The notes beneath the pieces were generated by a model, which had not been told where the DNA came from, made no database searches, and worked only from the letters and a program-made list of their open reading frames with translations. Source: Roseovarius nitratireducens (GTDB lineage Bacteria; Pseudomonadota; Alphaproteobacteria; Rhodobacterales; Rhodobacteraceae). Taken from it: 37,776 nt of DNA. Location: assembly GCF_002925845.1 (NCBI RefSeq), contig NZ_PDNI01000089.1, forward strand, positions 1 through 37,776, given 5' to 3'. Each line of letters begins with the position of its first letter. The first letter of the stretch is position 1. Shown here piece by piece: positions 8,129 through 14,561 of the stretch. Made by a program: the position numbers and the translations under genes.

Positions 8129-9103
8129 ATGACCAAGAGCAATCTCCATGAAGATTTGATCGTCTTTGATGGACTGATAATTTCGAATTGGGGCGCAGAC
8201 GTCTTTAATCAGATGCGCAAAGGCGGTCTGACGGCTGCTAATTGCACCTGTTCCGTATGGGAGAATTTTCGGGACACGATGCTTAACATCGGTGCGTGGA
8301 ACGGCATGTTTTCCAAGCATCGCGATCAGATCACAAAAGCTGTTTCTGTCGATGACATTCGCCGCGCCAAAGCGGATGGCAAGACGGCGATCGTGCTGGG
8401 CTTTCAAAATACTACCGCCTTTGAGGATCGGGTGGAATTCGTCGAATTGTTCAAGCAACAGGGCGTGGGCATCGTGCAGATGACCTACAACACTCAGAAC
8501 CTCGTCGGCAGCGGTTGTTATGAAAGCACCGATAGCGGTCTTTCAGACTTCGGCCATGACATCGTTGCCGAAATGAACCGCGTCGGTATGCTCTGCGATC
8601 TATCGCATGTTGGCCCCAAGACGTCGGAAGATGTGATCCGAGCCTCAAATCGCCCCGTCGCCTACAGCCATTGTCTGCCGCACGGTCTCAAGGCGCACCC
8701 CCGCAACAAGACCGATGAACAACTGCGCTTGATCGCCGATCATGATGGGTTTGTCGGCGTCACCATGTTTCCCCCTTTCCTTCCACGCGGCAATGACTCG
8801 AGCGTCGACGATTATGTCAGCGCAATCGACTATATCGTGAATCTCGTGGGCGAAGACCGTGTTGGATTCGGCACCGACTTCACCGTGGGCTATGACAAAA
8901 CCTTCTTTGAGTATCTCAACCGTGATAAGGGCACCGGTCGTCAATTGACTGAGATCTGGAACGTCGAGTTCCCCGATGGTCTAGAGAGCATCGCCGACTT
9001 CCCCAACCTCACCGCCGCTATGGCACGCGCCGGCTGGTCGGAGGGCAAGATCCGCAAAGTTATGGGGGAGAACTGGTTGTCTGTGCTCGATCGCGTCTGG
9101 TAA
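8129..9103 (+). CDS. Peptidase M19 (membrane dipeptidase)-like protein with missing metal ligands
   Basis: This 324-aa cytoplasmic TIM-barrel protein has no signal peptide and is preceded by AAGGATGGAAAG. It aligns along its length with family M19 renal dipeptidases: VFDGLIISNW at the N-terminus, DLSHVGPKTSEDV, PVAYSHC, HPRNKTDE, GFGTDF and a C-terminal ENWLSVLDRVW. H160, H181, R192 and D250 match conserved catalytic or binding residues. However, the first metal motif HxD is L16-I17-I18 here, and the bridging Glu (GVEGG in renal dipeptidase) is Q93. A normal dinuclear zinc site is therefore unlikely. It is the last gene of the Liv-type operon and probably acts on the imported compound. Confidence 0.85.
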   Translation: MTKSNLHEDLIVFDGLIISNWGADVFNQMRKGGLTAANCTCSVWENFRDTMLNIGAWNGMFSKHRDQITKAVSVDDIRRAKADGKTAIVLGFQNTTAFEDRVEFVELFKQQGVGIVQMTYNTQNLVGSGCYESTDSGLSDFGHDIVAEMNRVGMLCDLSHVGPKTSEDVIRASNRPVAYSHCLPHGLKAHPRNKTDEQLRLIADHDGFVGVTMFPPFLPRGNDSSVDDYVSAIDYIVNLVGEDRVGFGTDFTVGYDKTFFEYLNRDKGTGRQLTEIWNVEFPDGLESIADFPNLTAAMARAGWSEGKIRKVMGENWLSVLDRVW

Positions 9104-11168
9104 CACTGGGCTTTATCAGGGCAGCCGTGCATTGAGGCTGCCCTAGATGTTCAGCCCCACGGTTTGAAGGTGTGGTCCTTTCGCCAAAATCGACCACGCT
9201 TTCGATGGTGGCCTCTTTCAAAAGGTATTCGCGCAGGGGCTTGCCCGAACCAGTCTTGAAGAAGGTGTTTGAGGAAATGTAGCCCAACCGCCCGCCCGGT
9301 TTCAGCAGGCGCAGGCCGCGTTCATAGAAATAGCAGTAGAGATCAGCCCGATCGGAAACGACCTCATAGCGCTTTTCCAGATAGGGTTTCAGCAGCTTCA
9401 GGAATTCCATCCGCACATAGGGCGGATTGCCCAGGACCACGTCGAAACCGCCTTCGGCAAAGACGCCGGGGAAGGCCGTTTCCCAGGTGAAGGCGTGATC
9501 GAGATAGGCGAAGTTGCTGTCCTCGATCAGGCTGTCACCGACGCGGATGCTGCCCGATAGGCTGTCCAAAACCTTGCCGCGCCGCGCGGTCTTGATCCAG
9601 AGCGACAGCTTGGTGATCTCGATGCTTTCCTCGTTCACTTCCACGCCAAAGAGGTTGTCGGTCAGAATTTCGCTGTCCGGGACATAGTCGAGCAGATCGC
9701 CAAAATGTTCGGCCTTGGGCAGCAGGTCTTTGATCTTGTCGTTCACGCGCGTCAATTCGGCCTTCATGAAGTCGAAGGCCATGATCAGGAACACACCGGA
9801 GCCACAGGCGGGATCAACAATGCGCAAGGATTTCATGCGATCGCGATAGGCTTGCCAAGCTTCCAACTCGGCCGATTTTCTTCGCCAGGGGATGTTTTCA
9901 TAGTCGGTGACATCCGCGCCCTTTTTGGCATGGTCCCGCAGGATGCCTTCGAAGATTTCCTTGAGGTGCGTGCTCAGGGTTTCGGCCACGATGAAGCGCG
10001 CGATGTAGTCGGGGGTATAGACCACCCCGTCACGCTTGCGACGCCCGCTTGTGCCGGTGGTCTTCTCGGGCTCTTCTTCTTCGCCGCGCGCGATCGCTTG
10101 CAGGCGTTCCACGTCCGCGATGGACTGTTCAAAGATGTGGCCCAGGACGGTGACCGAGACTTCGGAGGCGAAGTCATACCCGCCCAGGGTCTTGAACCCT
10201 TCGCAGATATCATCGGGTATGGTCAGCCCATTGATCACCGCGTCTTCGCGGAACAGGCCCCCGTTGTACCGCGGGATTTTCAGCTCGTTGTTGCCCACGT
10301 CGATCGCGCGGAACAGCCCTTTGAAATTGTCCCAGACGGGGCGGGGATTGTAAGCGTCACGGGCGACAAACGCATTTTCCAGTGTGTTGTCGGGTAGCAG
10401 GCCGGTGTCTTCGGCAAAGGCGATGAACAGCACCCGATCGAGGATCTTCTGCGCGAGGGCAATCGCATCGAGGGGCGCGATCGAGGCATCGGCTTTTTGG
10501 ACAGCGCTCAGGAGCTTGAGGCGCAGGTCCTTGTAGTCCTGATACAGGCTGTCGGTGATGTCCTTGTCTTCGCGGCAGCTTTCTTTCAGCATATCAGCCG
10601 TGCGGCCAGACAGCAGGTTTTCTGCCGACAGGAGCAGCATGAAGCGCGCGTATTCTTCCGGGTCTGTCAGCTGGTCGAGGCGGAACTCCTCATAGGCCGA
10701 GGTGCCCTCCCCAAAGCCGTAGAAACGCAGCTCGATCATGTTTGAGACCAGCACCCATTTCACGCCGCGCGCGTTCATGGCGTATTCCCACGCCTGTTGA
10801 ACTGGGCTCTTGTTCCGGCCCGGCATGATTGCATCGAGGTCGCGGGTATCCGCGCCTTTCAGCTCGAACGGTGCCACGATGTCAGGCGTCTTGCCGCCAA
10901 AGCGGCCAAGCGCCAGATCGACGCTGCCGCGCAGAATATTTTGTTCGGTTGAGACGTTGTAATCTGCCCCGCCAGCCGGGCCGTGGTAGCCGAGAACACC
11001 TTCAACGATCTTGGAGGCGAACTGCCCATGCAGGGCGGTTTCCTTCAGGCGTTCAATCCGGCCCGAGCTGATCAACTCTGCCCAGGCTTCCAGCGCAGCT
11101 AGATGGTCTGACGGGATCGGATCAGCTTTGATGTGGCGCTTCAGGGTCTTACGGTTGAACAAATTCAT
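9060..11168 (-). CDS. Type IIG-like restriction-modification protein (PD-ExK nuclease + N6-adenine methylase), C-terminally truncated
   Basis: The 702-aa frame starts at the ATG at 11168, 3 bp after the AbiEii stop. Residues about 45-165 look like an HSDR_N/PD-(D/E)xK nuclease: GSVDLAL with D84, and APFELKG giving E102-x-K104. Residues about 380-660 form an Eco57I/N6_Mtase-type methylase with SAM motif I DPACGSG (452-458) and catalytic NPPY (581-584). Homology stops near residue 662 (about 9182), after the segment ESVVDFG; the last 40 residues are unrelated read-through into the flank. The target-recognition C-terminus of such enzymes (usually several hundred residues more) is absent, so sequence-specific activity is probably lost. 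Confidence 0.85.
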   Translation of the reverse strand: MNLFNRKTLKRHIKADPIPSDHLAALEAWAELISSGRIERLKETALHGQFASKIVEGVLGYHGPAGGADYNVSTEQNILRGSVDLALGRFGGKTPDIVAPFELKGADTRDLDAIMPGRNKSPVQQAWEYAMNARGVKWVLVSNMIELRFYGFGEGTSAYEEFRLDQLTDPEEYARFMLLLSAENLLSGRTADMLKESCREDKDITDSLYQDYKDLRLKLLSAVQKADASIAPLDAIALAQKILDRVLFIAFAEDTGLLPDNTLENAFVARDAYNPRPVWDNFKGLFRAIDVGNNELKIPRYNGGLFREDAVINGLTIPDDICEGFKTLGGYDFASEVSVTVLGHIFEQSIADVERLQAIARGEEEEPEKTTGTSGRRKRDGVVYTPDYIARFIVAETLSTHLKEIFEGILRDHAKKGADVTDYENIPWRRKSAELEAWQAYRDRMKSLRIVDPACGSGVFLIMAFDFMKAELTRVNDKIKDLLPKAEHFGDLLDYVPDSEILTDNLFGVEVNEESIEITKLSLWIKTARRGKVLDSLSGSIRVGDSLIEDSNFAYLDHAFTWETAFPGVFAEGGFDVVLGNPPYVRMEFLKLLKPYLEKRYEVVSDRADLYCYFYERGLRLLKPGGRLGYISSNTFFKTGSGKPLREYLLKEATIESVVDFGERTTPSNRGAEHLGQPQCTAALIKPSVTRRDRAQTTSSPP
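9118..9144 (+). terminator. Strong hairpin after the Liv-type operon
   Basis: AGGGCAGCC (9118-9126) and GGCTGCCCT (9136-9144) are perfect 9-bp arms with a 9-nt loop, 15 bp after the stop of the M19-like gene. There is no long U-run, but the position is right for operon termination. The convergent truncated methylase frame reads through it. Confidence 0.6.
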
Positions 11169-11171
11169 TAA

Positions 11172-12098
11172 TTAATGGTCTTTCTTGATGCCGCCGCCCC
11201 ATGGCAGCGAAACATAGAGATCGCGCATGAGAGCAAAGCGCTCGTCAAAGGGCGGCAGATCACCAATTTCAAGGGCGAGCGTTTCCCATTCGGCCTGGGC
11301 GCGTTGTTTGATTTCCGGGTCATCCATGGACTCTGGCTTTGCCTCGATCCCACGGTTGCGACATTTCTCGATCAACGTGGTCAGGATGGCAGTCTTGTCA
11401 GCGTCGCTGAATTCATGCTCGCCAATCAGAAATGCAATGTCGTACACGTCCTGTCGCCGGTTGCGGTTGCGTATGGGTTGCTGAAGCAGCGCACGGAATT
11501 TTTCAGCGACAAGCTCATGAATGGTGAACGCGCGCACCGCCACACCGGCCCCGTGCAGGTTCAGCTCCTGAAAAGCATAAACCTGATCGCGGAAGCTGAT
11601 CTCGACATCGAGCACCCGGCTTGCTTTGCCGTCCGCCAGCCGGGCCTCTTCACCTGTGCCGCGCTTGGCGGAGCCAATGCGGACCCGGAGCGCGGGGAAT
11701 TCGTGATCTTCAAAATTCTGGGCGCGAGGCATCCTCTTCACCGATTGCACTCGGCAGAGAAGGTCAGGATAGCCGAGTTTGATCGCGGTTCTGGGCAAAA
11801 TTTCATTCAGCTCGGTGGTGATCTTTTCCGTCAGGTCGGCGGGTTCTGCCATCGAGGTGAAGTCCACATCCCCTGTGACCCGATTGCTTTTGAAAGCCAG
11901 GGCCATGACCGCCCCGCCCTTCAAAACGAGTGTTTTTGATAGTGAAGGGGCCAGACCGATTGCCCCCAAGACAATCTCCGTAACTTGCCGATCTCGATAG
12001 AGCGTTGGGTTTACACGCGCGGCCTCGACCCATGCACGAACATCGACATCGACGATGTCGAATTTGCTATCTTGAGCGTGGGGGTCGTTGTCAGACAT
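11172..12098 (-). CDS. abiEii: AbiEii/AbiGii-type nucleotidyltransferase toxin
   Basis: This 308-aa DUF1814-type nucleotidyltransferase is the toxin of a type IV toxin-antitoxin/abortive-infection pair. Motif I is seen as LVLKGGAVMALAF (GG at 61-62) with GDVDF giving D77 and D79. The third and fourth motifs are AEKFRALLQ (K200) and NRRQDVYDIAFL (about 213-224). Family members use NTP to modify tRNA or another target and stop growth. It overlaps the antitoxin gene by 8 bp, with the order antitoxin then toxin. It is tightly coupled to the truncated restriction-modification gene downstream. All nucleotidyltransferase residues appear intact. Confidence 0.9.
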   Translation of the reverse strand: MSDNDPHAQDSKFDIVDVDVRAWVEAARVNPTLYRDRQVTEIVLGAIGLAPSLSKTLVLKGGAVMALAFKSNRVTGDVDFTSMAEPADLTEKITTELNEILPRTAIKLGYPDLLCRVQSVKRMPRAQNFEDHEFPALRVRIGSAKRGTGEEARLADGKASRVLDVEISFRDQVYAFQELNLHGAGVAVRAFTIHELVAEKFRALLQQPIRNRNRRQDVYDIAFLIGEHEFSDADKTAILTTLIEKCRNRGIEAKPESMDDPEIKQRAQAEWETLALEIGDLPPFDERFALMRDLYVSLPWGGGIKKDH

Positions 12099-12972
12099 TT
12101 ATTGAAATCATCCAGCGTTCTGAGAATTCAGGGGCGTATTCGGCGTCAGGGTCGAGTTTGCGCGATCCGCCCCGTTGAGCAAACTGCTCCCAGTTGTGCA
12201 GCGCTGGATCATCTATGTCCATGACTTCAGACAGAATATAGCCTGCGCGGACTTTTGCGATCTTGCTGTCGAGAAGATTAATTGCGGCAATAATCTCGGG
12301 CACCCACTGATCCGCCTCGTTCTCCCAAACATCGAGAACATGGCGCATGCCCCCACAAAGCTGCGGCTCGGCAAGCATGTCAGCGAAGGTTTGGCCAATC
12401 GAAGTGATCCGCGTCTCCTCACCACTGACGGGGGATGGTGTCCACGGGTGGCTTGATACATGCACCACGATCGGGCGGCGACGGATCGTGTCCTTGAAGC
12501 CAGGCCTGTTCAGAACGGGCGCTTCAATTTGGTCCAGATCGGGCAGGTCTTCACGAAGACGTTCATCCCGGAGCGCATTCCACAGGGGTCTTTTAGGGGT
12601 TGTCAGATGCAGCGCCTGTGGGCTGCGATCAGTAAGGCCATAGCGCTGCATGGCTGACAAATGCGAGACGTAGGCAAAGGGATCAGCGATGCAGGCGACC
12701 TCTTCCGCCGATCCAGCTCTCGTTGATTGCGTGACACGCCACACGCCCGAGCGGAAGTCAGAGTCCATGACAAGCGCCTTCCGAGCCTCAAGGCGTCGTA
12801 GCGCATTTTTGGCGCGTGTCTGATCCCAGTCGTGGGGGAGGCGCTTCAACGGCTCGCCGTTCAGCGCCTTTTTGTGAAACAGATGGTAGCCCAGAACGAA
12901 GAATTCGTAGAAGGTTATGACCGGCAAGTCCTTGTCAGTTATAGCTTTTTCGATACCTTCGGTAAAATTCAT
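12091..12972 (-). CDS. abiEi: AbiEi-type antitoxin / transcriptional repressor
   Basis: This 293-aa protein is upstream of and overlaps the toxin gene. An N-terminal winged-HTH-like part (about 15-80, with ALRRLEARKALV) is followed by the AbiEi-type segment DPFAYVSHLSAMQRYGL at about 97-113 and LHLTTPKR. The long C-terminal domain is the part that counteracts toxin in this family. Known AbiEi proteins bind inverted repeats in their own promoter; here a 47-bp perfect palindrome begins 1 bp before the start codon and a second lies 49 bp further upstream. The Shine-Dalgarno AAGGA lies inside the palindrome arm, 6 nt before the ATG. Antitoxin identity is from motif and context. Confidence 0.85.
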   Translation of the reverse strand: MNFTEGIEKAITDKDLPVITFYEFFVLGYHLFHKKALNGEPLKRLPHDWDQTRAKNALRRLEARKALVMDSDFRSGVWRVTQSTRAGSAEEVACIADPFAYVSHLSAMQRYGLTDRSPQALHLTTPKRPLWNALRDERLREDLPDLDQIEAPVLNRPGFKDTIRRRPIVVHVSSHPWTPSPVSGEETRITSIGQTFADMLAEPQLCGGMRHVLDVWENEADQWVPEIIAAINLLDSKIAKVRAGYILSEVMDIDDPALHNWEQFAQRGGSRKLDPDAEYAPEFSERWMISINV

Positions 12973-12973
12973 C

Positions 12974-13020
12974 CGCCATCCTTACCCATATGTCCTCAGG
13001 ACATATGGGTAAGGATGGCG
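12974..13020. promoter_or_regulatory. 47-bp perfect palindrome, proximal AbiEi operator
   Basis: Two perfect 23-bp arms (12974-12996 and 12998-13020) surround a single C at 12997. The core is TATGTCCTCAGGACATA. It touches the abiEi start region, contains its Shine-Dalgarno and covers the predicted -10. The same core recurs at 13069-13113, whose outer arms have a different sequence. This points to the core as the protein-binding site. Confidence 0.75.
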
Positions 13021-13029
13021 TTATGTCAA
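13000..13029 (-). promoter_or_regulatory. Predicted abiE promoter
   Basis: On the minus strand, TTGACA lies at 13029-13024, followed by TATGTC at 13005-13000 (18-bp spacer) or ATATGT at 13006-13001 (17-bp spacer). The -10 is inside the palindrome core, so transcription would begin close to the palindrome centre and repressor binding would block it. Confidence 0.55.
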
Positions 13030-13068
13030 GAGCAACTATCATCGCATGCCATTTAGCATATTAGACGC

Positions 13069-13113
13069 GACTGGGATATCTGTATGTCCTTAGGACATAC
13101 AGATATCCCAGTC
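13069..13113. promoter_or_regulatory. 45-bp perfect palindrome, distal AbiEi operator
   Basis: Two perfect 22-bp arms (13069-13090 and 13092-13113) flank T13091. The core TATGTCCTTAGGACATA equals that of the proximal palindrome apart from the centre base. The centres are 94 bp apart, close to nine helical turns. It also lies 23 bp after the WGR gene stop, so a terminator role is possible, but no U-tract follows. Confidence 0.7.
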
Positions 13114-13136
13114 AGATGTAAATAACAACTTCAAAT

Positions 13137-13388
13137 TCACCCAAACATCGCCAACTGCTGAGGCTCCACCCAGTAGCCGCGCTGACGCTTGGACGCTTCC
13201 AGTGTGATCAAAGCCGCGACCGCCTGGTTTTCATCCGCAAACCAATCCATCCGAACCTGACCGCCCTGCCCGATCCGGCCCCATTCCCGGTAGAGCGTCC
13301 ATTCGCCAAACAGGTTCGGCAAGACGGCCATCCGGTAGAACCGGGCGACGTTCTTCGCAGGCTGGCGCTTTTCGAGATAGGTCTGCAT
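13137..13388 (-). CDS. WGR-domain protein (83 aa), in frame with an integrase remnant
   Basis: The segment RFYRMAVLPNLFGEWTLYRE followed by WGRIGQGGQVRMDWFADENQ is a WGR domain, a small nucleic-acid-associated fold also found in PARP-type and stand-alone bacterial proteins. It ends with KRQRGYWVEPQQLAMFG. Stand-alone WGR proteins of this size are frequent on alphaproteobacterial mobile elements (from memory). The ATG at 13388 has no clear Shine-Dalgarno, and the frame is open back through a tyrosine-recombinase C-terminus to 13637, so it may be translated as a fusion. Function unknown. Confidence 0.7.
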   Translation of the reverse strand: MQTYLEKRQPAKNVARFYRMAVLPNLFGEWTLYREWGRIGQGGQVRMDWFADENQAVAALITLEASKRQRGYWVEPQQLAMFG

Positions 13389-13637
13389 GGGCTCAGAGTG
13401 ATACTTGCGCGCGATTTCCAAGGCTTCGGCCTGTTCGGTGCCAATATATTCTTTGGTACTTTCGATGCTGGCGTGACCGAGCAACAACTGAGCCGCGCAC
13501 AGGTTGCCGGTTTGCTGGTAGATATGGGTCGGGAAGGTCCGGCGCAACGAATGCAGGCCATAAAGGCTGGGATTGAGGCGCGCCTTTTCCAGCCATGAAA
13601 CTGAAAATGGCCGCGTGAATTCTACGAATGCACCCCG
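13389..13637 (-). pseudogene. Tyrosine recombinase/integrase C-terminal remnant
   Basis: The frame reads SWLEKARLNPSLYGLHSLRR followed by TFPTHIYQQTGNLCAAQLLL, then GHASIESTKEYIG. This shows the HxxR box (HSLR), the LLGH box and the nucleophile Tyr in TKEYIG of phage-type integrases. Everything upstream of the HxxR region is missing: a TAA closes the frame at 13638-13640, where the IS5-type remnant begins. It continues without a stop into the WGR domain. Probably the end of an integrase cut by IS activity. Confidence 0.75.
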
Positions 13638-13643
13638 TTAAAA

Positions 13644-14327
13644 ATGGGGAGATTACCCCGTCGCCAGAAGACCTTGGCCGTGAACATTCCCTACCGGGGT
13701 TCCAAGGGACCGCTGGACCTCTTGGTAGATAGCACGGGTATCAAGGTCGAGGGAGAAGGCGAGTGGCATGCGCGCAAGCATGGCGGGTCGAAACGCCGCG
13801 TCTGGCGCAAGATACACCTCGGGATCGACGAGCAAACATTGGAGGTCCGGGCCGTCGAGGTCACTGGTAGCCATATCGGAGACTCGCCGATGCTTCCCGA
13901 ACTGCTTGATCAAATCCCGGCCGATCAGGAGGTCGGAAGTGTCACGGCAGATGGTGCCTACGACACGCGCAAATGCCACGATGCCATCGCCGACCGCGGG
14001 GTGCATGCCGTCGTTCCACCGCGCAGGAACGCCAAACCCTGGAAGGCCAGTCACCAGCACCAAGGGTGCCGTGGCGCGCAACGAGTCCCTGCGGGCCTCG
14101 AAATACCTCGGTCGTGCGATCTGGCGACGATGGAGCGGATACCACCGCTGGAGCCGCGTCGAGACCAAGATGCATTGTATGAACCAAAGGTCCGCGAAGC
14201 GAAATTGCTGGGGCAGCGGCTCATGGCGAGAGACTTCGACCGCCAGATCGCAGAAATCCATGTCCGCATCGCCGTCCTCAACGGCTACACCGCGCTCGGC
14301 ATACCCATCACTGAGCCCGTAGGATAA
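13644..14327 (+). pseudogene. IS5-family transposase, truncated and frameshifted
   Basis: Recognisable parts are NIPYRGSKGPLDLLVDSTGI (first catalytic Asp), EGEWHARKHGGSKRRVWRKI, GSVTADGAYDTRKC (second Asp) and, in a shifted frame, ESLRASKYLGRAIWRRWSGY with SRVETKMHC (Glu). The original frame returns at AKLLGQRLMARDFDRQIAEI. Thus two compensating frameshifts lie near 14040 and 14180. The N-terminal third is absent. It cannot make a normal transposase. Confidence 0.8.
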
Positions 14328-14381
14328 GTTCGTCTGGGGAAAGGGGAACTCCGTTCTTCAGACGATTTGTGCAACAGAGTC
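13644..14381 (+). mobile_element. Degraded IS5-family element, 5' end missing
   Basis: The element keeps most of a DDE transposase and a right end with ATTTGTGCAACAGAGTC (about 14365-14381), which looks like the terminal repeat of IS5-group elements (GACTCTGTTGCACAAAT in the other orientation). No matching left end is visible near 13620-13650, so the left part was lost where it abuts the integrase remnant. Confidence 0.65.
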
Positions 14382-14463
14382 CAATGAGACCGTTATGGCA
14401 CGCTCAATGCCGACGGTGGGGGCATCCATCGCACGGGTTCAGTACTGGCGTAGGCGCTTTGGG

Positions 14464-14492
14464 TGCCTGGATATTGTGGAAAACGCCAGGCA
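14464..14492. terminator. Weak hairpin downstream of the leftward operon
   Basis: TGCCTGG (14464-14470) and CCAGGCA (14486-14492) form a 7-bp stem with a 15-nt loop, 70 bp beyond the end of the last gene of the leftward operon. No U-tract is seen. The rest of 14382-14561 holds no gene that I can support. Confidence 0.3.
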
Positions 14493-14561
14493 ATGTTACC
14501 GACGACATCATGAAGGACTCTGAATGACACCGTTCAGGTTCTGAGAAGATGGCGGACTTCC

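Noticed and set aside
8033-9103. Longer start at 8033 for the M19-like protein
   Set aside because: The extra N-terminus overlaps the LivF gene out of frame, while the ATG at 8129 has a good ribosome site and matches the family start.
13069-13113. Distal palindrome as a rho-independent terminator of the WGR gene
   Set aside because: No U-tract on either strand and the core is shared with the abiEi-proximal palindrome, so an operator is the better reading, although a secondary terminator role is not excluded.
12974-13113. The two palindromes as a short CRISPR array or recombination (att/dif) site
   Set aside because: Only two units, arms differ outside the core, no cas genes, and the symmetry is perfect, unlike dif or att core sites.
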